A DNA stretch of 64,000 nt, taken from the NCBI GenBank assembly GCA_037043235.1, contig JAWRVZ010000039.1, forward strand, positions 4,695,501-4,759,500. The letters are read 5' to 3'. This document shows positions 34,789 to 47,050 of this stretch, piece by piece. The DNA is from Rhodeus uyekii (taxonomy: Eukaryota; Chordata; Actinopteri; Cypriniformes; Acheilognathidae). Below the pieces are notes generated by a model, which was not told the DNA's origin, searched no databases, and was given only the letters and a program-made list of their open reading frames with translations. Both the position numbers and the translations under genes were made by a program. How positions within the stretch are numbered: the stretch's first letter is position 1; the number at the start of each line of letters is the position of its first letter.

Positions 34789-37700
34789 TCAACACTCTTG
34801 GTAGAAACACTTTTCAGATACTGATTGAGGCATCTTGGCAGGGTCACAATTCTCCGCTTCCACAACCTTCCCAGTGTAATCAATGCAGAGCATCCTACGC
34901 TGGCGTTCACCGTGGCCACAAGTTTGTGAGCATGAAGACCAAGGTCCTATCTGCCACATGGGACATGGCAGGTCTGCGCAGGGCCTGATATCAGAAGGTC
35001 TGAGATCTTTATTGCAATGGTTTGAGTAGAAGCCAGCACTGTCTTTACATTCAACATTTCTCCTGGACCATCCTGAACCACACGTTTTGGAGCATTCAGA
35101 CCACTCACCCGAGACCCACTGTGGCACCCCAAAGGGATGGATCAGTTTGCCAGCCATCTTTTTGTCTTTAGGTTTACTAAAAGACATGGTTTTAGGAATG
35201 TAGAAGGTGTATTTGACCTTGGGTGGGATGGATTCCCCAGCGGTGGAGAGCAGCTGTATTGTGATTGGTTCCTGCAGCTGACGAAAGCTTTGAAGTCTCT
35301 CCAATGTGGTGGACGAGCCACTGTACTTCAGCACGGCCCCAAGTACTGGAATATACTGCTCCACTGTGGAGACCGAGTAGTTGCCATTCAAGATATAATC
35401 GCCATTTTCTCTTCGTACAGCCAAGTAATGGCCATCATGTATACTTCCATGGCTCTGCTGTTTGATGTTAATGTTAGTGGCTCCACTTGGAATCGTCACA
35501 ATATCCCTATATCCATGGCTAAAAAAACAACAGAGAGATTTGAATTACTGTGGCCAAAATGAACAAACTTTTTCATTAAAAGTAGCAGTGAGGTATTCTT
35601 ACACGACTTTATTGAACGAGCCAGATATCATCCTGCAGCTCTGACCGTTCCCTCCACATACGCCGCATTTGTCAAGCTTCTTATTAGAATCGATCTCCAG
35701 GTCACAACCAGCTTTGATACACTGGCCTTGCACACAGAATGATGTGGTATCTGGACCGCACAGGGTTCCATCAATTACCTAAGATTGAGACAATGTAAAA
35801 AAAAAAAGGAGAAGGAAAAGATCATTTTAACAGTAAAAGGCTAAAAATGTTATGTTTAAAAACCTGTTAATTGGTTGGTGTTATGTTCCCTTACTCTACA
35901 TGCTAAAAAAAAAAGTAATCTAATGAGACATTTCATGTAATTTTTTTACATGTGATGTTAAAATGTATAGTTTTTGAAAGTGAAAAATAACTACTCATCT
36001 TATAATTTACTATAAACAAACGGAAATTGACATTCTCAGAATTCTGTGTAATTCATAGTTGATGTTTTTTTTATAATTCGTTGTGTACATTAGGGATGGT
36101 AATATAAATTAATGTTTATTTCATTATTTTAGTCTTGTGTGTTACTATGATGGTGTTTTGTATTTGTGTGTAAAATGATTTACAGTAATCCCTTGCCACT
36201 TCGCAGTTCAAGTTTTGTGGCCTCAGTGCATCGCGGATTTTTCAAAAATATTTATCAAAAAATTAAAAATACCGCCTTATCGGCAGACGTATTGCGGAAA
36301 GCAGCGTTGTTTTATTGTGATGCGCGTGAGAAACGGTTTCCAAGGATACCAGAAACAGAGAGAAACTCTCTCAGAGGCTTTGGACACGCCCACGGGCACT
36401 CAGACAAGCACGTGATTGGTTCCCGGCGGGAGATCGACGAATGAGAGCACGAGTAGATGTAACCCGTGAGCTGATTGGCTGATTCTACTTCACGGATTTT
36501 CACCTATCGCGGGGGGTTCTGGTCCACATTAACCGTGATAAACGAGGGATCACTGTGTTTTACTATACATTTCATGAATTTTTTTATAGATTTAAATCCA
36601 GCTAAGATAAATATTTGTATTTCTCACAGTAAATTTTCTTCCTATATCTCATGGTCATGGGTTTGATTCCCAGAGAAAGCAAGAACTGATCAAATGTACA
36701 CTGTGAAAGCAGCACAAGTTCCCTTGGATAAAAGCACAAAAAGTGCAACTTACTTTAGTTGCAAATACTCTGAATTCACTGCTGCCTCGTGCTCTGCAAA
36801 AGAGTTTACATCTATCCCGTAACGACACTCCAGCGTATTTTGGTATCCACTGCTTCACATTTCCATGCACATCGAAGTGATTTGGATTGTTGTACTTCTC
36901 ACATTGTTCCTCTCTGAAACTTTTTCCTGCAATAGTAAAGAATTGTTACCTAGCGTATTAACGCAATATGAAATGACTGGCACTGAAGAGAACAACCCAC
37001 CTCGGTTATTCTCACAGGACTGTTTGTTGCAGGACTGGTAATTCACTCTCTGCCCCACACAGTATTTTCCACCGTTTTGAGGAGCTGGCTGGCTGCACTC
37101 TCGGTAGGAGAACATCACTCCGCCTCCGCATGATCTGGAACATGGTTGCCATGGTCCCCACTCGCCCCAGCCTCCATCCACAGCCGGCTGAACCAGAAGA
37201 ACCGCACAACCAAATTAATGTCCTAGACTCCTGAAGCTGAAATGTGTGATTTTAGTGCCACTAGTGTCACCCAACCACAGAGCAAAAACTACTACAAATA
37301 ACTACTGATATATGTTCATGTATTTTTCCTTTCACCTTGAATATGTGTGTATATATATTTATCATTATTTTCAAAAAGGTTTTTGTCATTCTAATCACTA
37401 ATACAGTTCTTTTCACAGGTTTTACTTTTACATTAATATTTGGACACGGAAAAAGTATTGTTTATCACAAATTCATAATTCATTAAAAAAATATACCGTA
37501 TATATATATCAGGGCATTTGGATGAGCCTGACTGAATGAATGAATTCTTGAATTATTTTAATTCCAAAATAAAAAATATGCCCTTCTAGAATCATTGTAT
37601 GTATGAATTGCTTTTGATGTACACTTCCATTCAAAGGTTTTTGGGTCAGCATGAATTTTTAAGAAATCAATAGTTTATTTATACTACAATTCAGCAAAAA

Positions 37701-40700
37701 GAGATTAATAAATAAATGCTATTCTTTTTTAAAACTTTCTATTCATCAAAGATTCCTGAAAAAATATTTAGCAGCACAACTGTTTTTGACATTGATAATA
37801 ATAATGTTTAATGAGCAGAAAATTCAGCTTTGAAATCACAATAAATTACATTTTAAGGTATATTAAAATAGAAAACAGTTACTTTAAACCAGAAAGAGCT
37901 TTATTGGAATACTATTTAAATTGTTATCTTGTTATTGTTATTATTTAAATCATATATAAATTGAAATCATATTTTACAATATATAAAGGCTAAAAATCCT
38001 ATTTCTGCTCAGCAAGACTAGCTTCAAATACCTTTGGCCTCATGACTTCCTCAGAGGACATGCATACACTGTTCAGGCAGGTCCTGTTAGGGCCACAGCC
38101 TGTGCCGTCAGCCCAGGGAAGACTCCCGTTCCTGGTTGTGCACAAAGACTGCCCTTCTTGCTGGCACCAGAGCTGTCTGCACACCTCACTGGCTGAAGAG
38201 TTGGGACAATGTGAAAACTCCTCTCCAAATATCTGTTGGCACTGCCGGTCCAGGCTGTAAGTCATGCCTGGCAGCTCTGTGGGTAAGGCCACTATCGTCT
38301 CAGGGGTGTCCAGTAAACAGTCTCCTGTTATTATCCAGAGGAAGAGTTAGAGAGTAGTAAATCATAAAATCAAAGGATTGTGTAACAGTAGGAACATTGG
38401 GCTCCTGGAGCTGACATTTAGGGAGACTTGCAGGAATGCACATCTGGGGGAGTGAGCCGGGAGGAGGAACACGAGCGAGCAGAAATGCACGTGGAGAACA
38501 TGGGCCACTGCCCACTTCAAATGATACAGCAGTTAAAGAGGAAATGTGCGAGACCAATACTAAAGAGACGTGGCCCGGTGGAAAGAAAACATTTGTTACA
38601 TTTCCTTTTTATGATTTGGAGTGAAGTGACAGAATTGCATTCTTTATCCCTAAATATAAAGGAACTGAAAATAACGAACCTACATAATTACAAGCCAAGT
38701 ATTTTCATATAAACTAGGGGACCCCTGACAGTAAGTTAAGCTAAACTTTTAATGATATTCATTAGAATTTGTTCCCTGTGCTGACAAATTTACAGAGTAT
38801 CCATGATGAAGAACAGATAAAATCGGGATTAAAATACACAAATTATTACAAATGTACTTGAACAGCATGTTGTTTGAAACAAATGTAATGTGGTGTAACC
38901 ATAAAGTAGCAAAAATTTAATGTTTTAAATTAAATACACTTTTCAAGACAAATTGTATTTTTAGTACTATTAATTCATAAATATCATTACATTTAGGAGA
39001 GTCGCACCACATGACATCATACTAACTTTGCTTTGCCATAAACATTTTTTTATAATAATCAAATTGTAATTTAACAAATGTATTGACTTTTGTGAGGGTC
39101 TATATTAATATAACATAAAACAAGAAATGCTATCATAGAAAAGACCTCATCTCTATGATATCTTTTCATGTTCTGTTCTAAATATTAATCTTGTTATCAA
39201 TAGTAAATATTGTACAAATAGTAATAAGAAATAATTAAGACCTAATCATTTTCTAACAAATAAGAATAAAAGATTATGCTAAACTAATGACTTACTTTCA
39301 TCAATTTCATTCATTTTTCTTCATTATGTTATACCGACAGTTATATCACTCTGATATTTTTGACCCGAGAAATATCAAAATACATTGATTCATGCATTAA
39401 AACATGTTCAAGTATATGCTATTCACTGTATATATGAAATGCACTTTTCACATATGATAGATCTGGACAAAAACAAAAAATAAAGCACTACGTCATTGAC
39501 CCAGAAAAGCAAAATTATGTGCACATACCATGTCCGTTGTCAAAAAACTCTGTGACGTACAAAGCACTGCAGGGAGACCAAGGCGAGGTGTTACTGAGCT
39601 GAGTGAGTACAGGGGCCATTATATGGTGTTTGCCTAGATGTCCAAAAAGCTGCTCACAGTTCTTAGTGTCATCATGTGGCATACTCAAAACATGGCCTGA
39701 AAGAAGAAAATCACATTATAGAAGTTCAAATCAATTATTTAACAATTGTTCAGTGTTTATCAGAGAAGATCCACACCTAGCTCATGGGCAGTCGTGTAAG
39801 AGGCCTGAAGGCCATTGTCTTCAATAACAGAACAGCTCCTTTTGGTGTCACACATGGTTCCAACATCAGCTACACCCAATGTGTCACAACTCTGATGTCC
39901 ACAGATGTCCTGAAAGGCAGTTTTCAATTAAAAAAACAATTAATTCTTATTGCTGTTCCAGGTCTCTGGTTAATATTAAGAGTGAAAAACATATTTGCCA
40001 GCGTTTCCATCATAAAACCAAGCAAATAAATAGTTTTGGCAGACAACGGACCTATGAAGCGAGAAAATGTAACTATGTGGCGTCTGAAAATATATCTCAA
40101 AAACATGACTGGTGTCTTTTCCATCCTATGCCCAGAGATCCAAAATGGAGACAAATGTTTCCAAAGCAGAAGACCACAAACACACTTGATTCAAGGCACA
40201 TCTGGGCTTGGCACGGTCCAAGAGCTGGTCTCACATGTGTTCACCTTTCAGAGGAGCTGCTGTCTGTAGTCGGTCTGCTCCTATTTTGAGCCTCGTTTTC
40301 AGTTACAATATGCCATAACATCTGCTCTTGTAATGAGCAATGCACCAGATACATTTTGACAAACTTTTCTAGACACTTAAGCTCCTACGTAAAGGGGAAG
40401 TTCATACAAAAATTCTCTCATTAATTACTCACCACAAATTTAGATCTTTTTGATGGAATCTGAGTTTCTGTCCCCCCATTGGCAGCTATGCAACTACCGC
40501 TTTGATGCTTTAAAAAGTTCACTTTATATGATGAACAAATTTAATTTAGGGCTTTATTCACATATAAACATTGATCAACAAACATAAACAGAACCTGCTT
40601 GACACACGAGAACAAACGTCATGCGAAAGCTCGAACTTGCTGCATATCACACAAGAGAAAACCTCATTGGTTCTTGTTGAAGCTCAAGTTCACTTCATCA

Positions 40701-43546
40701 AGATCTCATAAAATACATAATAAATCACTGCTCACCTCTCTAGTAAAAAGTATGGCTGTATCATAGTGCTCCGGATGCCTGTGGCTGGGCGGGTTGAAGA
40801 GCTGTTGCCAGGCACAGAAGTTACGCAGAGCAACGCCTCCATTGCTAGAGACTGTAGGTCCGACCTCTTCGTCCTCCACGATCAGCATCTTCACAAGCAC
40901 TATGTTGATGGAGTTCTTAATGCTGGGATGTTTGAAAATCTGAGCCGCCACTGATATCAAGGTCAGCATGTAGTGCTAAGGAGAGAAAACCAACAGCTCG
41001 CTATTCACAAACTGTGCAGCAGAATGTTAAAGGTGCGTAAGAGATTTCTCCAAAATGCTGTCCATAGTGGATCAGACCGAGCACCAAAACGCAGTTGTAG
41101 CCAATCAGCAGAAGGGGGAATACATACACCTATCACGGGGGAGGAGAGAGAGTGAGCAAGAGCGAGATTTGAAGAAAGATTGTAGAAAGAGAGATGAGTG
41201 AGAGAAATTACAAAGGAGAAATGGTCAGAGAAGAGCTTTAGGACCCACTTTAATACTAGAAAATCTTTCCAACGCTGGAGAGACTAAAGCGGGAAGGCCT
41301 GAAAACGGACGCTGAGGTTGCGTTGTTTCTGCTCTATACATGAGTAACATGGTTTTGAGTGTGTGTGTGCTGTTGGCGACTAACGATAAACTCTTGCTTG
41401 TATATAATCTTGTGTACTGTACTTTATAGTCGTTCTTTTGTCATCTATGCTTCATTTTTTATAAAGCTTTATTTTGCATCGCTTCTGCTGTGATAAAGAA
41501 GGAATCCGCTCTTGCATTGCGTGCTTGTGCATTTTGGGGGTGGAGCAATGAAATGAGGGGTGTGTTTGTTTGGGTTCATTTCAAATATCAATGGTTTTCA
41601 ACAAAGATTATCAGAAATCGCTTTCTGCACCTTTAAGTGTAAAAACATGACATAATTGGCAGGTCAATTCAGAATTGCTAGAATGGAATGGCTTTTAATG
41701 CTGCATATTTTTCAAAGTTATTGTGGACAATAATATCTCCAGCTTTTTCAGATGCAGTAGACTTAATATTTTGATAATGAAGACAAGATTATTGATTACT
41801 TTTAGCAGGTATGTCACAAATGTGTACCTGTACTGAATGCCCATTTACAGTATATAATACCTCAATTCAATATTCTTTAAATAGGACTAATTATTAGCTG
41901 ACAGAGCCAAAGACTAGAGATCATTCTGGAGATTTTTATTTCTGTTTACACTCCAAATAATTATGTAGTTTTTTTGTTGAAAAGGCCTGAAGCAGCTCCA
42001 TGGATTTTGTTGAGACATCTGCAAATTTGGATCCCAATATCAACATCTGGATTGCTATCTGCCTCATGGTCCCGACCCAGATAGAGCATTTTTTCACACT
42101 CTAGTCTTTTCCAATCATTTATTTTCGATGACTCAATGAAGGAGAATTTCAGGGGGTGGTGGATCATAAGTGGGTGTAAAGATCAGTACAGTACACGTGA
42201 ACCATGATTCATTTTTGTACAACTGTAGTCTATGGTATGTACATTTTGACCTGTCACTCTAAGGTATAAGCTCTTCCTGTTAAAGTTTTTTTCTTTCTTT
42301 CGATATTAGAATAAGTATCTGACTTAAAAGGGTGGGGTGGGTAGTCTATAATATTAATAATTAGTAATTGTAAACCTAAGATGATTTGCAAGACACACTC
42401 CCAGCATAGTCTATCTTGTCTGTTGACTGGTTTTTAGAAGGTTTAGGGGTACATTTCAATTAGTTAGACTGGAATCCACTTGAACACCAGCTCGGCCATT
42501 CTGGGAACTACCGGTAGATAAAACCACCTTAAAACAGCTAAGATCCACAAACAATCTTAAGTCAAAATTTTAGCTATTTTTAGCAAGCTTTTATTGTAAG
42601 TCAAAAAAACCTTCAGTATAATGTATATATTAGCTGGTGCAATCTGGTAGACCATAGCTATGAGTTGGGCATGCCATCTGAAAATGGTCAGGCTGGTTTT
42701 TGAAGTTGACAGCTGGTCAACCGGCAAAAGACCAGCTTGGATCATCATCTTACACCGGCTATTGAACATCGAAGACCAGCTACCATATACTGAAACATCT
42801 TACTCTAGATCTTTCAGCTGTCAAAATGGCTAAATATATCTTTATTTCCACTCGTGAGCCCTTACCTTGATCTCATCTCCATAGAAATGTGTCAGGGAAG
42901 CGTCACCGACTACCAAAGTCTCAATAAACCTGGGCGTAGAGACAAAGCGCCTGCGTCTAGACGACATCTGGACCATCGAATTTTTCATATCACCTCTGAT
43001 ATCCGACAGCTGTTCAGACAGCTTTGTAAAACGTCTTCTTTTAACGACATGAAGCTGCTCGGTTAACTTTCCAATTGTTCCCAAGCCGAAAAGTTTAGGC
43101 TCGACTGTATATTCATGACCATCTGTAATGAATGATCCTAAAATCCCACGACATAGGCTGACAGAAACAATAGAGTCCTCGTTAGAGTCAACAGCGCCGG
43201 TATAAAAACAATCTTTTAATAATTCAGCTCCGCTCTCTTCAGTTTGATTCAATGACTTATAAAGGTGTGTGAGGTTGCTGGTTGACTCGAGTCTTTCTTG
43301 TGGTTTGACTTTGATACGATATACTTTCAACGCCGGCGACATAAAGGTGCTGTCCGGTGTCAAATGAAGTGTGAAATTTCTGCCGAAAGCCGCGAGTGTG
43401 AAGCGGAGTTGCTCTTCGCTCCTCTTTGCCACCCGTCCGCCGCTCCTTCCAGTCATAGGTATAGTCTCCTCACTCTCAAACGACTGAGCAGATGTTTCAA
43501 CGAAGAGGCAAACAACGAATGTAGATATGACCAAACACGACCACAT
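34789..43546 (-). CDS. adamts8: ADAMTS8-like secreted metalloproteinase, 9 exons, 926 aa
   Basis: Secreted zinc protease of the extracellular matrix; mammalian ADAMTS8 (METH-2) is anti-angiogenic with weak aggrecanase activity. Exons on the minus strand: 42866-43546, 40736-40975, 39777-39909, 39529-39696, 38032-38324, 37001-37187, 36754-36926, 35603-35778, 34789-35518; phases 0,0,1,1,0,1,0,2 all agree. Layout: signal peptide (MWSCLVISTFVVCLFVETSA), prodomain ending at the RRRR furin site (about residue 200), metalloproteinase with HELGHVLSMPHD (His349, Glu350, His353, His359) and the Met-turn HHIMAP, disintegrin-like domain to about 505, central TSP1 (GGWGEWGPW), Cys-rich, spacer, then two C-terminal TSP1 repeats (about 818-871 and 872-926). 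The frame remains open 8 codons upstream to a TTG at 43570; the ATG at 43546 is chosen because the signal peptide follows it. The prodomain and metalloproteinase (SINI.LVK.LIVEDE, RHPEHYDTAIL) are closer to ADAMTS8 than to ADAMTS1. Human ADAMTS8, as I recall it, has only one C-terminal TSP1. Confidence 0.95.
36183..36555. repeat. Tigger/pogo-like MITE in adamts8 intron 7
   Basis: Left terminus cagtaatcccttgcc and right terminus gggatcactg are inverted repeats, with subterminal 'ccacttcgc' and 'tcgcgggggg' blocks. About 373 bp, flanked by TA on the left. Matches the 'CAGTGATCCCTCG' terminal pattern of Tigger-type elements. No transposase frame. Confidence 0.65.
36645..36740 (+). repeat. tRNA-derived SINE next to the adamts8 exon 7 donor
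   Basis: Contains a box B region (gggtttgattcccagagaaa) and the tail core 'cccttggataaaagcac'. It ends about 15 bases inside intron 7 from the exon 7 splice donor (exon end 36754). Confidence 0.75.
37620..37910 (-). repeat. Abundant cyprinid dispersed repeat, antisense copy in adamts8 intron 5
   Basis: Reverse-orientation matches to the family at 16470 and 50955: 'ttcagctttgaaatcacaat', 'gcagcacaactgtttttgac', 'aataaattacattttaaggt'. Confidence 0.6.
38325..39528. other. adamts8 intron 4
   Basis: AT-rich intron of about 1.2 kb. Nothing recognised beyond short A/T runs; open frames at 38428-38712 are not exon-like. Confidence 0.5.
39910..40735. other. adamts8 intron 2
   Basis: About 0.8 kb. 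Overlapping open frames at 39879-40289 lie partly on the antisense of exon 3 and have no family resemblance. No element recognised with confidence. Confidence 0.45.
41027..41636. repeat. piggyBac-like MITE in adamts8 intron 1
   Basis: Terminal inverted repeats aaggtgcgtaagagattt / aaatcgctttctgcacctt are bounded on both sides by TTAA (41027-41030 and 41633-41636), the piggyBac target site. About 0.6 kb, no transposase frame. It begins 52 bases from the exon 2 acceptor. Confidence 0.65.
42629..42786. repeat. 'agaccagct' short inverted/tandem repeat in adamts8 intron 1
   Basis: Repeated 'ttagctggt', 'gacagctggtcaacc', 'aaaagaccagcttgg' and 'agaccagctacc' blocks in both orientations form a compact palindromic element about 80 bases from exon 1. 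Confidence 0.55.
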
Positions 43547-43830
43547 TTTATTCAAAAGGCGCTGTTCCAAAAAGAGAAGAGAATAAATATAACGAGCTGC
43601 TTAGTTAAGCGAATTTACTGTAATGATAAACTTTCAGAAACCGAATCATTGAATGTTAATACCCTAAACGTTTAAAATGACTATCCATCACCTGCCTTGA
43701 TAAATCTACTTTGAAAATTAATAAGTAATTAATTATTAGGCTATTTAATGCAAAAATCACTAGGTGCATAAATTGAATTTAACTTCGTGAGCTCTCAAGT
43801 CCAGGACTGGCTCACGGATCGAGGCGCTGG

Positions 43831-43838
43831 TATTTATA
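43831..43838 (-). promoter_or_regulatory. TATA box of adamts8
   Basis: TATAAATA on the minus strand, about 285 bases upstream of the start codon. This implies transcription start near 43800-43806 and a 5' UTR of about 255 bases. GC-rich sequence (gatcgaggcgctgg) lies just downstream of it. Confidence 0.55.
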
Positions 43839-43846
43839 CTTTCTGA

Positions 43847-46750
43847 GAAATGAGAGGTTTATTTTTGATATCCAGCAGTCTCTCCTCCCACCGTGCCCTC
43901 ATGAAAAACCTCTGGATCGGGTTTGCCCAATGAAAACTGAGAAGCACACCCCTTCTTAAATAGCAACAGTGTGTCAACTGAGCAGTTAATATCAATGTAT
44001 TTCTCATTTTGATGTGGTAGTAAACGTCGAATATTTCATGATACAAAACGTGTAATATTTGTTCATATTAAAAGGATATATTTGTGACATTTTAATGCTT
44101 CGTAAAGCGATAAATAAAAGCGGTTTTGTGTTGAAAAATTCAAAACAGTAAGAAAAGAAGCCTGGTTTCACAGACAGGGCTTAGATTAAGCCAGGATTAA
44201 ACCTTAGCTCAATTTAGATATCTAAGAAGTTTTTATTTTTATTTTCCTTTGGCATTACTGGTGTGCATCTGGAGACAAAATGTCACGGACATATTTTAAG
44301 ACATGTTAGTGCACGTTGCTTTCAAACATGCATTTTAGTCTGGGTCTAGACTTAAGTCTTGTTTGTGAAACCGGAGGTATATACGTAATTACTCCACAAG
44401 TGCTGATTGATAAATGATCACCTTTGTGCTGTGTTGAGCAATCTGGAAATCTGCTCAGGAAGGGCTAGAAAACGTAGTAGGTTGTTTAAAAGCATCTACA
44501 TTGCTATTTTACAGTAGTCTTTAAAAATGTATTTGTAGTTGACAATGTAGATTATGTAGAAAGGATACATAATGTTCAATCTCCGCAAGGTGGCAGTAAG
44601 ACATTGTACATGGATGTGCACACACACATTCTTGCTTTATTCATGTTTCTGTTCCAGTCTGAAACAGTTTACAGACATCCTCTAACTCAGACACCAGAGG
44701 GCGACGAGGATTTAAATGAAGTAGAAATAAATTAAAAGACTAAATTCACTACAGGCTACTCGAACAATTATATAGATATTATGTAAAATATTTTAAAGAT
44801 AATCTGTATTTCTGTAATTAATCAACTGTAGCTTTTTGCAACAGTGTACCTAATGTACCTATTTTGCAAACTATTTTGTTCCATTATCTGTGTTGTTTAA
44901 GGTTGCAATAAAACATTTGCATTCCAAATGCATTTATTGGCATTGAACTCCGCCAAGAAGGTTACAGTAAACAACCTTTTTACGAGTATTTTTATGTTAA
45001 CTCATCTATGTATGATTCACAATCTGTATGCATACAAATTAAGACTGGAGGGGAAAAAAAAAGATATCCATTGGTTTATAGCATAAAGAGACCTACATTC
45101 TCTATAAGCCCCAAGCAAGATTACATAGAATATGCATGGCATTTAGATCAGCAATGAGGATCACAAACGTCAGAAAGTGCATTCCTAAAGCAGCCAACCG
45201 ATGTAGCTTTTCCAATAACTAGACAGTCCATATAATCACTATATCAAATGTGACTTATTCCACTGTGGGCAAGGGCAAAGAAGCTACAATGTTCTACATG
45301 TGCTGGATCACTTGGCAGTTCATGCAAGAGTTCACAGTAGGTGTCATAATGGACAGACATCTACTGTTTGTGCTGCTTCCAAAGAGCTTTCAAAGCCCTG
45401 TCATGACCACATGTGTGGAGTTCAGCTGATAAGAGGGGTTGGGAGAAGTTTGAAGGACTTTGCTTCGGCATACAGCAGCAGTAAACAAACTTGCAGAGCT
45501 GGATGTTACAGATATAATAATGAGCAAAATTTGGATTCAATCAATCATGGATGTGAATGGTTTATACATATTCTAATAATAAACCGTGCAAACTTAAAGG
45601 AATCCATGAGGAAAGACTGTATAGGTGATAACACTGCATATATTTGAATACAGCATAATACATAGCTAATTATTAATATACACACAAAAAAATTGGGGGT
45701 TGTTGGGGCAAACTCAAACGTTAGGCTAACAATTTAATTATACAACGGCTGGGTTTGTTCATATTTGACCCAGTTTTGGGTTTAAACTACCCAGCACTTT
45801 TTACAGTGCAATGTGAATACACAGCTAGTTGTTAGATTTATTGCATTTGTTTAGAGGTGTATTTTAATAATATTGTTTATTAGCAAAAAATTTAATGTTT
45901 TTAATTTGTATGCTTTCTTACTGTCAAATAGCAATAAAAACAGTAATCAAAAAATGTCTAATCAAAAATGTAATTAAAAATTTAATAATTAATTGGGGGG
46001 GGGGACTAAATTTCACTGAGCAAGCAGATTAAAATGGTTATCAAGCGGTGTTCTTACAAAAATTTTTAAATTAACTTTTGAACAGTCGGGTCGGATTTGG
46101 CGGGAAATTGTACTCTTATGTCATTCTGTTAACGTCATATCCGTCGACACAGACAAGAAGGTACTACATGTAGTATTGTGTATGAAGCTTATTCTTGTTA
46201 TGTATCATTTAAACTAGTCAGCTAGCCTACAGTAGCACACTTTTTGAAATACTTCTTTCCAAAACATTACTCTAAAAAACACTTGAATACACAAATTAAA
46301 TTAAAATTAAATTATATCAAATATATAATATTTTAATTCAATATTTAATACAATATTTTAATATTTATAACTTTATTCATTGGCATCGTTAATTATCGTT
46401 AATTATCTCGTGGCTGACAATAACTCATAAAATAAAATAATCCAAATAATTAGGATTATGTTTTTTAATGCTTTCATTAAACTTAGATATAGATCAAATT
46501 AGTATTTGATATGAAAAACAAACATATGCTTTTCAATTTATAAGACATTTTCTGAATAAAAAATAGGAGTAATAAAATATGTTATTAGTCCAATCTAAGA
46601 CCGTTTGCACAGTTCACCCAAAGTCATTTCCCAGTATTCCACACCTCTACATATGACAGGCAATATCTATAGAGTGGGAGGTAACATCTGAAACGCGCCT
46701 GGCTTGATGCTCGTATTTAGAGAGCCAGAAGTGTCTGCTGTGTTCAACAT
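43847..46750. other. Intergenic spacer between divergent adamts8 and adamts15
   Basis: Carries a MITE (44161-44375) and AT-rich sequence. The block at 45100-45560 has balanced composition, no repeat signature and a perfect forkhead-type site (gtaaacaaa, about 45482-45490), and could be a shared enhancer. A short repeat-like piece (gcccagcactttttacagtgc region) lies near 45700-45815. No gene in the spacer. Confidence 0.4.
44161..44375. repeat. MITE with 'cctggtttcacagaca' inverted termini
   Basis: Left end cctggtttcacagacagggc and right end cttgtttgtgaaaccgg are inverted repeats with matching subterminal 'ttaag/cttaa' blocks. Common fish element type. No coding frame. Confidence 0.65.
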
Positions 46751-46864
46751 AAACCATGAGCTCTGATCTGAACCTCACAAAAACTTATATTACAGTCTGC
46801 AATGTTTACATATGACGCAAAAGAATAAAAAAGAGAGACAGCCGGTTTCACAGAGACAAACACC

Positions 46865-47050
46865 ATGGCGATGGATGGCAATGCTTAATTCTTATGACGG
46901 ATGTACAGAACCGTGATCGAGAGCATCACGGCGTGATTTACACTTTTGAGGGATATACATTCACCACCAACAACGATGTCGGTTTTCCACGTCGTTTTGT
47001 TTTGTCACTTGCTTTTTTTAACGAAAATGCACCTCTGTGTGGAAACTGAT
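46865..47050 (+). promoter_or_regulatory. Two candidate upstream ORFs in the adamts15 leader
   Basis: An ATG in strong context (caccATGG) at 46865 opens a 7-codon frame ending at 46888. A second ATG at 46894 opens a frame that overlaps the main start and ends at about 47050. Both lie within 111 bases of the adamts15 ATG and are out of frame with it. They matter only if transcription starts upstream of 46860, which is not proven. Confidence 0.4.

Noticed and set aside
35137..35562. 141-codon plus-strand open frame
   Set aside because: It is the antisense shadow of adamts8 exon 9.
43547..43570. Upstream extension of adamts8 to 43570
   Set aside because: The codon there is TTG, not ATG; the ATG at 43546 directly precedes a good signal peptide.
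45300..45647. 115-codon open frame in the adamts8/adamts15 spacer
   Set aside because: No domain or homology recognised and no exon signals; better considered possible regulatory DNA.
46840..46860. 'ccggtttcacagagacaaac' upstream of adamts15 as a MITE end like that at 44161
   Set aside because: Only a short partial match without an opposite terminus; could be chance.
46946..46975. Upstream extension of adamts15 to 46946
   Set aside because: The first codon is TTG; the ATG at 46976 starts the signal peptide.
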